Counted from the first letter of the stretch, positions 1 to 10,017 are shown. The stretch: DNA of 64,000 nucleotides from Bacillus dicomae (GCF_006494425.1 NZ_VHIV01000001.1:558001-622000); one strand, 5' to 3'. The notes: a model not told the origin generated them from the letters alone. A program made the numbers and translations.

Positions 1-1296
1 GTTGATAATTTAAAAGATTCGTTAGTAATGGAAGGAAAGCGTCTTGCTGCGCAATATGATAAACGTGAAGGAATATCAACTTTTGAAGAGAAAGTAAGGG
101 CATTTGATCAAATATCTAGTTCAGACGTTCTTTTCGTATCGAACCCACGTGATTTAAGCGCATGTTTACCTTTTGATGTGCATCATCATTCTCTTATAAG
201 TGAAGGGGACAGGCAAGCATTATTAGATGGGAAAACTGTGACAAAGATAGGATACGAGGAACATTTTGACCGAAATATTATGGGGGTTGTTATCCCTGTT
301 TTAGAAAATAAAAAATTAGTTGGCATTGTATATTCTTATATTCCTTTAAAAAGTATAAAAGACTTAATATATGATATGGGCCTTATTTTAGCACCGTTAG
401 CACTTGCTATAACTTTACTGACAATATGGATTGGTAGAAAAATTATTATTGCTATTACGAGACCGCTTTCGCAAATGGAGCGAGTTGCCAATCATTTGGC
501 TACAGGAGATTTCTCAGAACGAATTACAATTTCTTCCGAAGATGAAATTGGACGATTAGGAAAAGCATTTAATAAAATGGCAAATTCTTTAGAGACAGAA
601 GACGTAAAGCGTAAGGAATTTTTAGCTAACGTTTCGCATGAACTAAGAACACCGCTTAGTTATATAAAAGGATATAGTGAGGCTATTTTAGATGGTGTAG
701 CGAAGGGGCCGCAGCAGGAAAAAGTAACACAGCTCATTCATAAAGAAGCAGATCGTATGCAACGTCTCGTTCATGATTTATTAGATTTAGCACAATTAGA
801 AGGTGAACATTTTCCGTTAAAGAAACAACCTATCGTTTTTTCACAACTGATTGAAGATGTGTTAGATACGTATGAGATTAAGTTTATAGAAAAGAAAATT
901 CGTATTTCAACAAATTTAAATCCAGAAATCATTGTAATGATTGATGAGGATCGTATGCAGCAAGTGCTTCATAACGTGTTAGATAATGCGATACGGTATA
1001 CAAATCAAAACGGGGATATTATAATAACGCTCAGGCAGATAGATGATTACTGTGAATTGAACATAAAAGATACAGGAATCGGTATTGATATAGAGCATTT
1101 AGAAAACCTTGGTGAACGTTTTTACAGAGTTGATAAAGCGAGAAGTCGTCAACATGGTGGAACAGGTTTAGGTCTTGCTATTGTAAGACAAATTGTTCAT
1201 ATACATGATGGGCAGTGGCGAATTGAAAGTGAAAAAGGGAATGGAACGACAGTTAGTATTAAATTGAAAGTACAGGATGAGGAGAGCATGTTCTAA
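1..1296 (+). CDS. Sensor histidine kinase, 5' end outside window
   Basis: The reading frame is open from base 1, so the true start lies upstream. Visible parts in order are an extracellular sensor remnant, a transmembrane segment near residues 120-145 (LAPLALAITLLTIWIG), a HAMP linker, a HisKA box with the phospho-acceptor histidine in NVSHELRTPLS, and an ATPase domain with the N box (NVLDNAIRY) and G boxes (DTGIGI, GGTGLGLAI). The layout is PhoR/ResE-like. It autophosphorylates and passes phosphate to a response regulator, presumably encoded upstream outside the window. The signal is unknown. The family assignment is secure; the specific name is not. Confidence 0.93.
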   Translation, partial: VDNLKDSLVMEGKRLAAQYDKREGISTFEEKVRAFDQISSSDVLFVSNPRDLSACLPFDVHHHSLISEGDRQALLDGKTVTKIGYEEHFDRNIMGVVIPVLENKKLVGIVYSYIPLKSIKDLIYDMGLILAPLALAITLLTIWIGRKIIIAITRPLSQMERVANHLATGDFSERITISSEDEIGRLGKAFNKMANSLETEDVKRKEFLANVSHELRTPLSYIKGYSEAILDGVAKGPQQEKVTQLIHKEADRMQRLVHDLLDLAQLEGEHFPLKKQPIVFSQLIEDVLDTYEIKFIEKKIRISTNLNPEIIVMIDEDRMQQVLHNVLDNAIRYTNQNGDIIITLRQIDDYCELNIKDTGIGIDIEHLENLGERFYRVDKARSRQHGGTGLGLAIVRQIVHIHDGQWRIESEKGNGTTVSIKLKVQDEESMF

Positions 1297-1316
1297 TTTT
1301 TAGGGCATGCTCTTTA
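1283..1316 (+). terminator. Possible terminator after the histidine kinase
   Basis: An 8-bp inverted repeat AGAGCATG / CATGCTCT overlaps the end of the kinase gene and is followed by a weak T-rich stretch. The loop is about 15 bases, so the strength is doubtful. Confidence 0.4.
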
Positions 1317-1399
1317 TATTGAAGATAATAGTTATACGTAAAGATATAAACTAATATATAATAAATATCGGAATTTTGACGATTTTATGAACAAAACAT

Positions 1400-1428
1400 T
1401 TGTACTTCTTACCAATTCGTTCTAAAAT
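1400..1428 (+). promoter_or_regulatory. Candidate sigma-A promoter of lutR
   Basis: TTGTAC (1400-1405), a 17-base spacer and TAAAAT (1423-1428) lie about 65 bases before the proposed CTG start of lutR. This is a motif match only. Confidence 0.45.
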
Positions 1429-1493
1429 AGTTATGATGCAAAGTTCTTATAAATCGTTTCAATTGTTGTTTGGAAGATACTGAGGTGATTTAA

Positions 1494-2213
1494 CTGGAGT
1501 ACAAATCTATTAAACCGAAAAAAATTTACGAAGAAGTATCTGAAGCTATTTTAACAATGATTAAAAATGGTACGTTAAAACCTGGTGACAAACTACTTCC
1601 TGTACATCAATTAGCTGAGCAGTTTCAAGTTGGCAGATCTGCTGTTCGTGAAGCGCTAAGTGCGCTAAGAGCAATGGGCTTAATTGAGATGAAACAAGGA
1701 GAAGGTACATATGTGAAGAATTTCGATTCTTCTTCATTAACAAAATCATTAAACAATAGATTATTAATGAAGAAAGAAGATATTTTGAATTTATTAGAAG
1801 TACGAAAGGTGCTTGAAGTGGGGGCAGTTCGAGCAGCTGCGGCAAAACGTACGGAAGATAACTTGCAAAATATGAAGCATTGGTTAGATGAAATGGCAAA
1901 GAGCATTGGAGATGAAAAAGCTGGTGAAAAAGCAGATTTTCAGTTCCATATGGGAATTGCAGAGTCTTCGCATAATAACATTTTGCTTGAACTTATGAAT
2001 CATGTTTCAGAGATGATTGCTGAAACGATTGGTGAATCAAGGCGCATTATTTTATATGGTGAACAAACAACATCAGAACGACTTATAGAAGAGCATCAAG
2101 TTATATATGATGCGGTGTTAAAGCAAGATGTAGAATTAGCGCAGCAAGCAATGCTAGATCATTTAACAAATGTAGAACATATTGTCACAGGTAGAAACGA
2201 TATAAATTCGTAA
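1494..2213 (+). CDS. lutR: FadR/GntR-family regulator of lactate utilisation, LutR
   Basis: An N-terminal winged helix of the GntR type (VGRSAVREALSALRAMGLIE) is followed by an all-helical FCD effector domain, the FadR subfamily layout. The first ATG is at 1557, but the frame is open upstream to a CTG at 1494, directly after an in-frame stop and six bases after AGGTG. The extra 21 residues (from EYKSIKPKKIYEEVSEAIL) form the first helix expected of GntR proteins, so I take CTG as the start (239 aa). It sits just before lutABC, and a TCATC-N-GATGA palindrome at 2326-2338 fits the reported Bacillus LutR site. It likely represses lutABC until lactate is present (family knowledge). Confidence 0.88.
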   Translation: MEYKSIKPKKIYEEVSEAILTMIKNGTLKPGDKLLPVHQLAEQFQVGRSAVREALSALRAMGLIEMKQGEGTYVKNFDSSSLTKSLNNRLLMKKEDILNLLEVRKVLEVGAVRAAAAKRTEDNLQNMKHWLDEMAKSIGDEKAGEKADFQFHMGIAESSHNNILLELMNHVSEMIAETIGESRRIILYGEQTTSERLIEEHQVIYDAVLKQDVELAQQAMLDHLTNVEHIVTGRNDINS

Positions 2214-2260
2214 TTTAATCTTTTAAAAATCTAATTTTTTGATAAAATAGAGAGAGATTA

Positions 2261-2274
2261 AGTAAGCGTTTTCT
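2261..2274 (+). promoter_or_regulatory. cre-like site (CcpA) upstream of lutA
   Basis: AGTAAGCGTTTTCT matches the catabolite-responsive element consensus TGWAANCGNTNWCA at all but the two outermost bases. It lies about 110 bases before lutA, just downstream of a possible -10 (TAAAAT, 2243-2248). It suggests glucose repression of lactate use; this is inferred. Confidence 0.6.
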
Positions 2275-2297
2275 TTAGAAAAGGGAGAGGATAGGCC

Positions 2298-2363
2298 GTG
2301 GTTGAGCCTACTTCTTCTTTCCTAAGTCATCTGATGACCATATGTTTGTTGGTGGAGTTGTAA
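2298..2363 (+). CDS. Possible 21-codon leader ORF before lutA
   Basis: A GTG codon at 2298 follows a strong ribosome-binding site (AAGGGAGAGG, 2281-2290) and opens a 21-residue frame (starting MVEPTSSF, ending LLVEL) that stops at 2363, 19 bases before lutA. The LutR palindrome lies inside it. No homologue is recognised. It could be a leader peptide or simply a chance frame with a good Shine-Dalgarno sequence. Confidence 0.35.
   Translation: MVEPTSSFLSHLMTICLLVEL
2326..2338 (+). promoter_or_regulatory. LutR operator palindrome
   Basis: GTCATCTGATGAC is a perfect 6-1-6 palindrome containing TCATC-N-GATGA, the site reported for Bacillus LutR. It lies 44 bases before lutA and 113 bases after lutR. 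Confidence 0.7.
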
Positions 2364-2381
2364 AAAGGGGGAATAATAATT

Positions 2382-3101
2382 ATGAAAGTTACTTTATTTG
2401 TTACTTGTTTAGTCGATATGTTTGAAACAAACGTCGGTAAAGCAACAGTTGAGGTGTTAGAGCGTTTAGGTTGTGAAATTGAATTTCCAGAAGCGCAAGT
2501 TTGTTGTGGTCAGCCAGCTTATAATAGTGGCCATGTAGAAGCAGCAAAAGAAGCGATGAAACATATGATTGAAACTTTTGAAGATGCAGAATATATCGTT
2601 ACGCCATCTGGTTCTTGTGCGACAATGTTTCATGAGTATCCGCATGTTTTTAAAGATGATCCGAAGTGGGCTAAACGTGCACAAAAGGTTGCTGATAAAA
2701 CATATGAATTGACACAATTTATTGTAGATGTTTTAAAAGTGACAGATGTTGGTGCAAGTTTACCAGGGATTGCTACTATTCATAAATCTTGTCATATGAC
2801 ACGCCTGCTTGGAGTAAAAGAGGCACCAGGAATTTTATTATCAAACGTAAAAGGATTAACTGTGAGAGAGTTACCAAATGTGCAAAATTGTTGCGGGTTT
2901 GGGGGAACGTTTTCAGTGAAGATGACTCCAATTTCTGAGCAGATGGTAGATGAAAAGGTAGATAGTGCAATGGAAACAGGTGCTGATTATTTAATTGGTG
3001 CAGATTGTGGGTGTTTGTTAAACATTGGCGGACGTATTGAGCGTTTAGGAAAAGAAATAAAAGTAATGCATATTGCTGAGGTACTGAATAGTCGCTCATG
3101 A
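2382..3101 (+). CDS. lutA: L-lactate utilisation protein LutA (Fe-S, CCG domains)
   Basis: The 239-residue protein carries two CCG-type cysteine-rich motifs ([10 protein letters not shown] near residue 42 and NCCGFGGTF near 170), as in the LutA/GlpC/HdrB family. With LutB and LutC it forms the Fe-S L-lactate oxidation system that converts lactate to pyruvate. It is the first gene of lutABC, with a strong ribosome-binding site (AAAGGGGG) before the ATG. The regulator LutR is upstream and a LutR-type operator precedes it. Length and motifs match LutA. Confidence 0.95.
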   Translation: MKVTLFVTCLVDMFETNVGKATVEVLERLGCEIEFPEAQVCCGQPAYNSGHVEAAKEAMKHMIETFEDAEYIVTPSGSCATMFHEYPHVFKDDPKWAKRAQKVADKTYELTQFIVDVLKVTDVGASLPGIATIHKSCHMTRLLGVKEAPGILLSNVKGLTVRELPNVQNCCGFGGTFSVKMTPISEQMVDEKVDSAMETGADYLIGADCGCLLNIGGRIERLGKEIKVMHIAEVLNSRS

Positions 3102-3117
3102 AGGGGGAACATAAGCT

Positions 3118-5249
<2,132 letters not shown>

Positions 5250-5257
5250 AAGAGGGG

Positions 5258-5288
5258 AAAGCAGGCCAGAAAATGGCCTGCTTTTTTA
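5258..5288 (+). terminator. Terminator of lutABC
   Basis: AAGCAGGCCA (5259-5268), a short loop and TGGCCTGCTT (5274-5283) are followed by a T run, nine bases after the lutC stop. Confidence 0.9.
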
Positions 5289-5361
5289 ATAGAATAGAAA
5301 TAATATGAAGTAGAAATTCTCTCCTTTTTTTGCTATGTTCTTCTGGAAAGGAGAGGAAGGG

Positions 5362-6084
5362 ATGTTCACTTATTTATATGCATTGTTAGTGGGGATGGTG
5401 TTTGGTTCTTTTTTTATGGTAATTGCAATGAGAGTTCCACTAGGAGAGTCTATCATTACTCCGCGTTCACATTGTCAGTATTGTAAGTATGTGCTAAAGC
5501 CAAAAGAATTGATTCCAATCATTTCATTTTTTATACAAAGAGGACGTTGTACGAATTGTAAGAGGGAAATTTCAATTTTGTACGTAGTATTTGAACTTGT
5601 AACCGGAATGATATTTCTTTTTACTGTATACATGATTGGAGTGGAACGAGAGCTTATCATCATCTTATCGCTTTTTTCGTTACTTCTTATTATTTCAGTT
5701 ACAGATTACATATATATGTTAATCCCGAATCGTATTTTAGCTTGGTTTGCCTGTTTACTCATTTTAGAATGTGCTTTTGTACCGTTAGTTACTTGGACAG
5801 ATAGTATAGTTGGTAGTGGTGTTATATTTATTTTGTTATACTGCATGCAAAAGGTATATCCAGACGGGCTTGGTGGAGGAGATATAAAATTACTTTCGTT
5901 ACTTGGATATATAGTGGGACTGAAGGGGATTTTTATGATTTTATTTTTAGCATCTTACTTTAGTCTTTGTTTCTTTGGAGTTGCTATCGTATTAAAACGT
6001 ATGAAAATGAGGACCCAAATTCCGTTTGGTCCCTTTATTAGCCTTGGGGCAATATGCTATATGTTGGTCACGTATACAAAATAG
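5362..6084 (+). CDS. comC: Type IV prepilin peptidase (ComC-like)
   Basis: An A24-family membrane aspartic peptidase that cleaves and N-methylates type IV pilin-like leader peptides, as ComC does for competence pseudopilins. Seen are two CxxC zinc motifs in the cytoplasmic loop (HCQYCKY and RCTNCKRE), the first catalytic region TDYIYMLIPN, the second GGGDIKLL, and about seven hydrophobic segments. ATG 5362 follows AAAGGAGAGGAA and gives 240 residues; the ATG 27 bases upstream lacks such a site. In B. subtilis comC lies next to folC, so this location is different. The symbol is given by homology of type only. Confidence 0.88.
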   Translation: MFTYLYALLVGMVFGSFFMVIAMRVPLGESIITPRSHCQYCKYVLKPKELIPIISFFIQRGRCTNCKREISILYVVFELVTGMIFLFTVYMIGVERELIIILSLFSLLLIISVTDYIYMLIPNRILAWFACLLILECAFVPLVTWTDSIVGSGVIFILLYCMQKVYPDGLGGGDIKLLSLLGYIVGLKGIFMILFLASYFSLCFFGVAIVLKRMKMRTQIPFGPFISLGAICYMLVTYTK

Positions 6085-6101
6085 AGAGGAGGGGATAGAA
6101 A

Positions 6102-6413
6102 ATGAATGTATATATGGATGATCAAAGAAGTTGCCCGTACGGGTATGTGCCGGCAACTACAGTAGAATATGCCCTGCAAATGGTTAGGGATTATGATGTG
6201 AATATTCTTTCTCTGGATTTCAATATGGGATGGGGAGAAAAAAGTGGATTAGATTTTGTAGAAGCTTTTTGTAAAGAGGGGTTATATGTAAATGAAATTC
6301 ACCTTCATACGAATGATGTTATCGGTATGCAAAAGATGAAGCAGAGAATTAATGAAGGAAAGGAAGAAGGTGAGATTCATCCTCACCTTGTTGTTAAATA
6401 CGTGGGGAGCTAA
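6102..6413 (+). CDS. Stand-alone receiver-like domain protein (cREC type)
   Basis: A 103-residue protein with an N-terminal DD (MNVYMDDQR), a central SLDFNMGW strand-turn and a HTND motif near residue 70. This resembles the 'cyclic-phosphate processing receiver' family, compact receiver-like domains predicted to act in nucleotide-based signalling. It follows the prepilin peptidase by 17 bases with GGAGGGGA as ribosome-binding site, so the two are probably cotranscribed. No partner domain or kinase is adjacent. The function is unknown, and the family call comes from motif memory. Confidence 0.6.
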   Translation: MNVYMDDQRSCPYGYVPATTVEYALQMVRDYDVNILSLDFNMGWGEKSGLDFVEAFCKEGLYVNEIHLHTNDVIGMQKMKQRINEGKEEGEIHPHLVVKYVGS

Positions 6414-6443
6414 AAACTCCAAAGTAAAACTTTGGAGTTTTTA
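6411..6443. terminator. Bidirectional terminator between convergent genes
   Basis: A perfect 15-bp stem (6411-6425 / 6429-6443) with an AAA loop has A and T runs on its two flanks. It serves the receiver-like gene on the plus strand and the formate/nitrite channel gene on the minus strand. Confidence 0.9.
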
Positions 6444-7292
6444 ATGTTTCATATGAGCTTGCAACGGAATGATCTCTTCTTGTTGAGCTGCTACTAATTC
6501 AGTTTCTTCTTGTTTCACGTCAGGTGCTTTCTTTGTTAAGTAATGGTAAACCATACCGACAAATACAGACCCGCCAATAATGTTACCAATTGTAACTGGA
6601 ATTAAGTTATGAATCGCACCTGCAAAAGAAATTGTCTCCGGGTGTGGTGAAACTAAAGATAAAGCAAATAGTGATAAGTTTGCAATGCTATGCTCGTAAC
6701 CAGATAAGAAAAATGTGAAAACGAGCATCATCATCATCATAATTTTTGCTGTATCCCCTTTAACTTGAGAAGGTAAGAAACATGCAAGACATACAAGCCA
6801 GTTACATAAAATTGCTTTAAAGAATAATTGCATTGTAGGTGTATTCATTTTTCCTTCCACTACTTTATTCATGAAATGACCGTGATCAATTGCTTCAAAA
6901 ATGCCAGTTGCGTAAAATAGTAAGGCAAAGAATAAAGCTCCAGCTAAATTCCCTGCATAACAAGCAACCCAGTTACGAAGTGTATCAGCAATTGTTGTTT
7001 CTTTTCTTAAAGTTGCTACAGTGAAGTACATTGTGTTTCCAGTAAATAATTCAGCACCGCCATATATAATAAGTACGAGGGCAATTCCGAAAAACATAGA
7101 AGCAGCTAAATAAGTTGCTGGTGAATCTGCAATGTGAAAAAAGTTACCTAATTTAAAACATAGTACAATAATAAAACCGATATAAATACCCGCAAGTGCG
7201 GCGCGAATGAAATATTGCATCGGGTTTGTATCTAGCATTTGTTTTTTGCTCTTAGCCAGTTTGACAACATAATCTAATCCTTGTTCTAGCAT
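6441..7292 (-). CDS. Formate/nitrite channel (FNT family)
   Basis: A 283-residue pentameric-channel family protein (FocA/NirC). Six hydrophobic segments are visible, with the family motifs GGAELFTGNTMYF near residue 80, NWVACYAGNLAGAL near 107, a conserved cytoplasm-facing NWLVCLACF, and HSIANLSLF near 200, which contains the conserved pore histidine. It moves formate or nitrite across the membrane. Its upstream region has a Fnr-like palindrome and a cre-like site, which suits anaerobic, glucose-sensitive control. An in-frame run of six methionines near residue 185 comes from a short CAT repeat. Formate and nitrite cannot be separated from sequence alone. Confidence 0.9.
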   Translation of the reverse strand: MLEQGLDYVVKLAKSKKQMLDTNPMQYFIRAALAGIYIGFIIVLCFKLGNFFHIADSPATYLAASMFFGIALVLIIYGGAELFTGNTMYFTVATLRKETTIADTLRNWVACYAGNLAGALFFALLFYATGIFEAIDHGHFMNKVVEGKMNTPTMQLFFKAILCNWLVCLACFLPSQVKGDTAKIMMMMMLVFTFFLSGYEHSIANLSLFALSLVSPHPETISFAGAIHNLIPVTIGNIIGGSVFVGMVYHYLTKKAPDVKQEETELVAAQQEEIIPLQAHMKH

Positions 7293-7377
7293 GAGTAATA
7301 CGCTCCTTTAGTACATCATCTATAAATACTCCTTATATGAATAAAGTACATGGATTCGGCCATAGTTTCAATAAGTT

Positions 7378-7393
7378 TGTGCAACATTTCACA
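7378..7393. promoter_or_regulatory. Fnr-like box upstream of the formate/nitrite channel
   Basis: TGTGCAACATTTCACA differs by one base from the Fnr/Crp consensus TGTGA-N6-TCACA. It lies about 90 bases upstream of the channel start, a reasonable place for an anaerobic activator site. Confidence 0.55.
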
Positions 7394-7413
7394 AAAAGGA
7401 CATACATACATAA

Positions 7414-7427
7414 GGAAAACGCTTACA
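7414..7427. promoter_or_regulatory. cre-like site upstream of the formate/nitrite channel
   Basis: GGAAAACGCTTACA matches 13 of 14 positions of the cre consensus TGWAANCGNTNWCA. It lies about 20 bases beyond the Fnr-like box. Confidence 0.55.
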
Positions 7428-7479
7428 AAAGATAGTATAATGGAATTTTTTCTGGACTTTGAGAGAAAGAAAGGAAAAA

Positions 7480-7509
7480 GAAAAAGCGCTGTAATTACAG
7501 CGCTTTTTC
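7480..7509 (-). terminator. Terminator of the TerC gene
   Basis: A perfect 30-base palindrome centred on TAATTA, flanked by A and T runs, contains the TerC stop codon (7495-7497). Confidence 0.85.
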
Positions 7510-8289
7510 GTCTAAATTCTTTTCTACTTTTACTTCTACTTCTTTTGAGAAGAACCAACCACAAACAGCGATTCCAACTAATACCCCCCAGAAGATAAGC
7601 TTCCACGGAGTAGATTCTGGGAATGAGTGGGGAAGGACAGCTAAAGCAGGATGTGCTAACGTATAAACTGCTAATTTCACACCAACCCAACCTACAATTA
7701 AAAATGCTGCAGTTTCAAGTCCTGGTTTACGTTTTAATATTTGTACGAAAGCAGATGCTGCAAATCGCATAATAACTAATCCAATAAGTCCACCTGCAAA
7801 GATAACTGCGAATTGTCCAGTATCAAGGCTACCAATCGTACCTAATCCTGTTTTTGGTAAAGTCATTGCTAATGCAACAGCAGCTAGAATAGAATCAACT
7901 GCGAAGGCAATATCTGCAACTTCGACTTTAAATACAGTCCACCAAAAGTTCTCTTGTTTTTTTTCTGTCTCTTTTTCTTCTGTTTCTTCGGGCGCATTCT
8001 TTTTAACATACGTTTTAAATAAATGATTACCAGCGATAAACAGAAGATAAATTGCACCGATTGCTTGCACTTGCCATACGTCGACTAGGAACGAAATCAT
8101 AAATAACGATCCGAATCGGAACACAAATGCCCCCGCTAATCCATAAAATAGTGCTTTCTTTCGTTTTTCTTCTGGTAAATGTTTTACCATAATTGCAAGA
8201 ACAAGAGCGTTGTCAGCCGCTAAAATCCCCTCTAGTGCAATTAGGATGAGTAATACCCAACCATACTCCAATAATAATGATACATCCAT
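7495..8289 (-). CDS. TerC-family integral membrane protein (YkoY-like)
   Basis: A 264-residue polytopic protein with the TerC signature EGILAADNALVLAIMV near the N-terminus, a second acidic membrane motif (EVADIAFAVDSILA) and about seven hydrophobic helices. TerC proteins such as MeeF/MeeY export Mn2+ or load exoenzymes with it (family knowledge). The frame is open further upstream, but ATG 8289 (MDVSLLLEYGW) stands seven bases after GAGGAG; ATG 8295 is too close. The leader is a yybP-ykoY riboswitch ending in a terminator, which points strongly to a manganese role and to YkoY rather than other TerC paralogues. Confidence 0.9.
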   Translation of the reverse strand: MDVSLLLEYGWVLLILIALEGILAADNALVLAIMVKHLPEEKRKKALFYGLAGAFVFRFGSLFMISFLVDVWQVQAIGAIYLLFIAGNHLFKTYVKKNAPEETEEKETEKKQENFWWTVFKVEVADIAFAVDSILAAVALAMTLPKTGLGTIGSLDTGQFAVIFAGGLIGLVIMRFAASAFVQILKRKPGLETAAFLIVGWVGVKLAVYTLAHPALAVLPHSFPESTPWKLIFWGVLVGIAVCGWFFSKEVEVKVEKNLDEKAL

Positions 8290-8399
8290 ATACATTCTCC
8301 TCTCATTTCTATAAGTACTAAATAAGTGAAGAATTTCCCCACTATTTAGTTTCCCCATACTCCTGCCTATTAACTTTGGAAGAATTTGGAAGTGAATGC

Positions 8400-8552
8400 A
8401 AAAAAGACCTCTGCCGTTAATAGGCAAAGGTCTTGCTAGACATATGTAATGAAAATGCCAACAAAGCCGGAAGAACTAAGTTCTACGTAATGACGACTTT
8501 GTTTCCAAGAAATATTCTTGGACGCTACTCCCCTTTGGAGATATGCTATTGT
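8400..8552 (-). ncRNA. yybP-ykoY (Mn2+) riboswitch with terminator
   Basis: On the minus strand the leader carries the hallmark GGGGAGUAGCG loop (8533-8523), a short hairpin CCAAGAA...UUCUUGG, and a long stem AACAAAGUC / GGCUUUGUU enclosing CGUCAUUACG, the second conserved loop. A terminator follows (AGACCUUUGCC...GGCAGAGGUCU plus T run, 8400-8433). In this class Mn2+ binding favours read-through. The downstream gene is a TerC protein, the classic target. Confidence 0.9.
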
Positions 8553-8558
8553 ACTCTC

Positions 8559-8587
8559 ATTATATGGATAATTTATACGGTTGTCAA
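8559..8587 (-). promoter_or_regulatory. Consensus sigma-A promoter of the terC transcript
   Basis: On the minus strand TTGACA (8587-8582), exactly 17 bases and TATAAT (8564-8559) match the consensus perfectly. The -35 overlaps the stop codon of the upstream ktrB-like gene. Transcription would start near 8552, just before the riboswitch. Confidence 0.9.
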
Positions 8588-9903
8588 CCTGTTAAAATGT
8601 CTTCATTCGGATATTTTATTTTCCGGTTCTTTTTACGTGCAAATGAAAAAGCCAATGTTAAAGGTCCCATCTTTCCAAAAAACATCATAAAGATGATAAT
8701 AGCTTTTCCGATCATAGTTAAGTGTGGTGTGAAATTCATACTGAGGCCGACAGTCCCAAATGCTGAAAATACTTCGAAAGCACTCATCAATAGAGGTACG
8801 CGCTCAGTAATACTTAAAATTAAAATAGCAAAAAAAATAAATGAAATAGAAATAATAGCGATGGTCAATGATTTGACAATGAGAGTATCTTTAATGGATT
8901 TTTTAAACACGACAATATCATCTTGTTCTTGTAAAAATTTGAATACCCCAAAAAACATGATTAAAAATGTTGTCAACTTAATCCCACCACCAGTTGAAGC
9001 ACTACCAGCGCCAATAAACATAAGAAGCATCATTAATAGTAGGGAAGGCTTTGATAAGGCAGAAATATCCACTGTATTAAAACCAGCAGTACGCGTTGAA
9101 ACTGCCTGGAAATAAGCGGCCATTCCTTCTTCAAATGGGGTAAAGCCTCTCATAGAAAGAGAATTGTGAAACTCGAATATGAAAATAAAAACAGTCGCAA
9201 TAATATTGACGATTAGAGTAGAAGAAAGCATAAGTTTTGAGTGTAATGTAAGGTTTTTAAAATTTTTCTTTCTTTTTATATCTACGATTACTGTAAAACC
9301 AATCCCACCTAAAATAATGAGGGAGGAAATAACAAGATTGACAAGAATGCTATGAGAATGGGACATTAAATTATCGCTCCATACAGAAAAACCAGCATTG
9401 TTAAACGCAGAGATTGAATGAAAAAAGCTATAATAGAGCCCTTTAGCAATCCCATATTTCGGTACCCATTCAAAAGAGAGAATCAAAGTAGCGATACATT
9501 CGACTGTAAAAGAGAATAAAAATAATGCTTTGGCAAGACGAATGACACCGCCTATATTCGTTTGATTTAACGCTTGTTGCAGTAAAATTCGGTTTTGAAG
9601 ACCAATTTTTCTGCCGAGCATAATCGCAATTAAAACAGCAAAGCTCATAATGCCGAGTCCACCCACTTGTATAAGTGTTAAAATGACACATTGGCCAAAT
9701 AAGGTAAATACTTTCCCAGTGTCCACAACACCAAGACCTGTAACCGTACAAGCAGAAACGGTTGTAAATAAAGCATCTAGCCATGAAATAGACGTTGTTG
9801 TAGCAATTGGTAGTTTTAATAGGCATGTACCGATAATTGATAACGTAATAAAAGACAAAGTAAGAACACGGGGAGGACTCATGCTAATATTAATCCGTTT
9901 CAT
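8584..9903 (-). CDS. KtrB/TrkH-type K+ channel subunit
   Basis: A 439-residue membrane subunit of a Ktr K+ uptake system. The four pseudo-repeated pore loops show glycine filters: TVTGL, FNNAGF, TRTAGF and FGTVGL, all of SKT-superfamily form. The body is strongly hydrophobic, and the basic C-terminus (KKNRKIKYPNEDI) resembles KtrB/KtrD. The cytoplasmic gating partner (KtrA/KtrC) is not adjacent, as is common when KtrD pairs with a distant KtrC. A second paralogue lies at 15971. KtrB and KtrD cannot be told apart with certainty. Confidence 0.92.
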   Translation of the reverse strand: MKRINISMSPPRVLTLSFITLSIIGTCLLKLPIATTTSISWLDALFTTVSACTVTGLGVVDTGKVFTLFGQCVILTLIQVGGLGIMSFAVLIAIMLGRKIGLQNRILLQQALNQTNIGGVIRLAKALFLFSFTVECIATLILSFEWVPKYGIAKGLYYSFFHSISAFNNAGFSVWSDNLMSHSHSILVNLVISSLIILGGIGFTVIVDIKRKKNFKNLTLHSKLMLSSTLIVNIIATVFIFIFEFHNSLSMRGFTPFEEGMAAYFQAVSTRTAGFNTVDISALSKPSLLLMMLLMFIGAGSASTGGGIKLTTFLIMFFGVFKFLQEQDDIVVFKKSIKDTLIVKSLTIAIISISFIFFAILILSITERVPLLMSAFEVFSAFGTVGLSMNFTPHLTMIGKAIIIFMMFFGKMGPLTLAFSFARKKNRKIKYPNEDILTG

Positions 9904-9971
9904 GTTACATATCGTTCCTTTCAGTTTGCTCTTACTAGTATGTGAAAAAGTACGATTATGTATGTTAAAAA

Positions 9972-9999
9972 TAGAAAGAGGCAGAGAATATCTGCCTCT
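9972..9999 (-). terminator. Terminator of the SASP gene
   Basis: AGAGGCAGA (9978-9986) pairs with TCTGCCTCT (9991-9999). Read on the minus strand the stem is followed by TTTCTATTTTT. Confidence 0.8.
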
Positions 10000-10017
10000 A
10001 AGCCATATGTTATAGGA

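Noticed and set aside
6726..6740. CAT trinucleotide repeat in the formate/nitrite channel
   Set aside because: Only five units, in frame, coding for methionines in a membrane helix; too short to argue for phase variation.
8543..9115. 190-codon plus-strand frame opposite the ktrB-like gene
   Set aside because: A shadow of a clear TrkH-type gene on the other strand.
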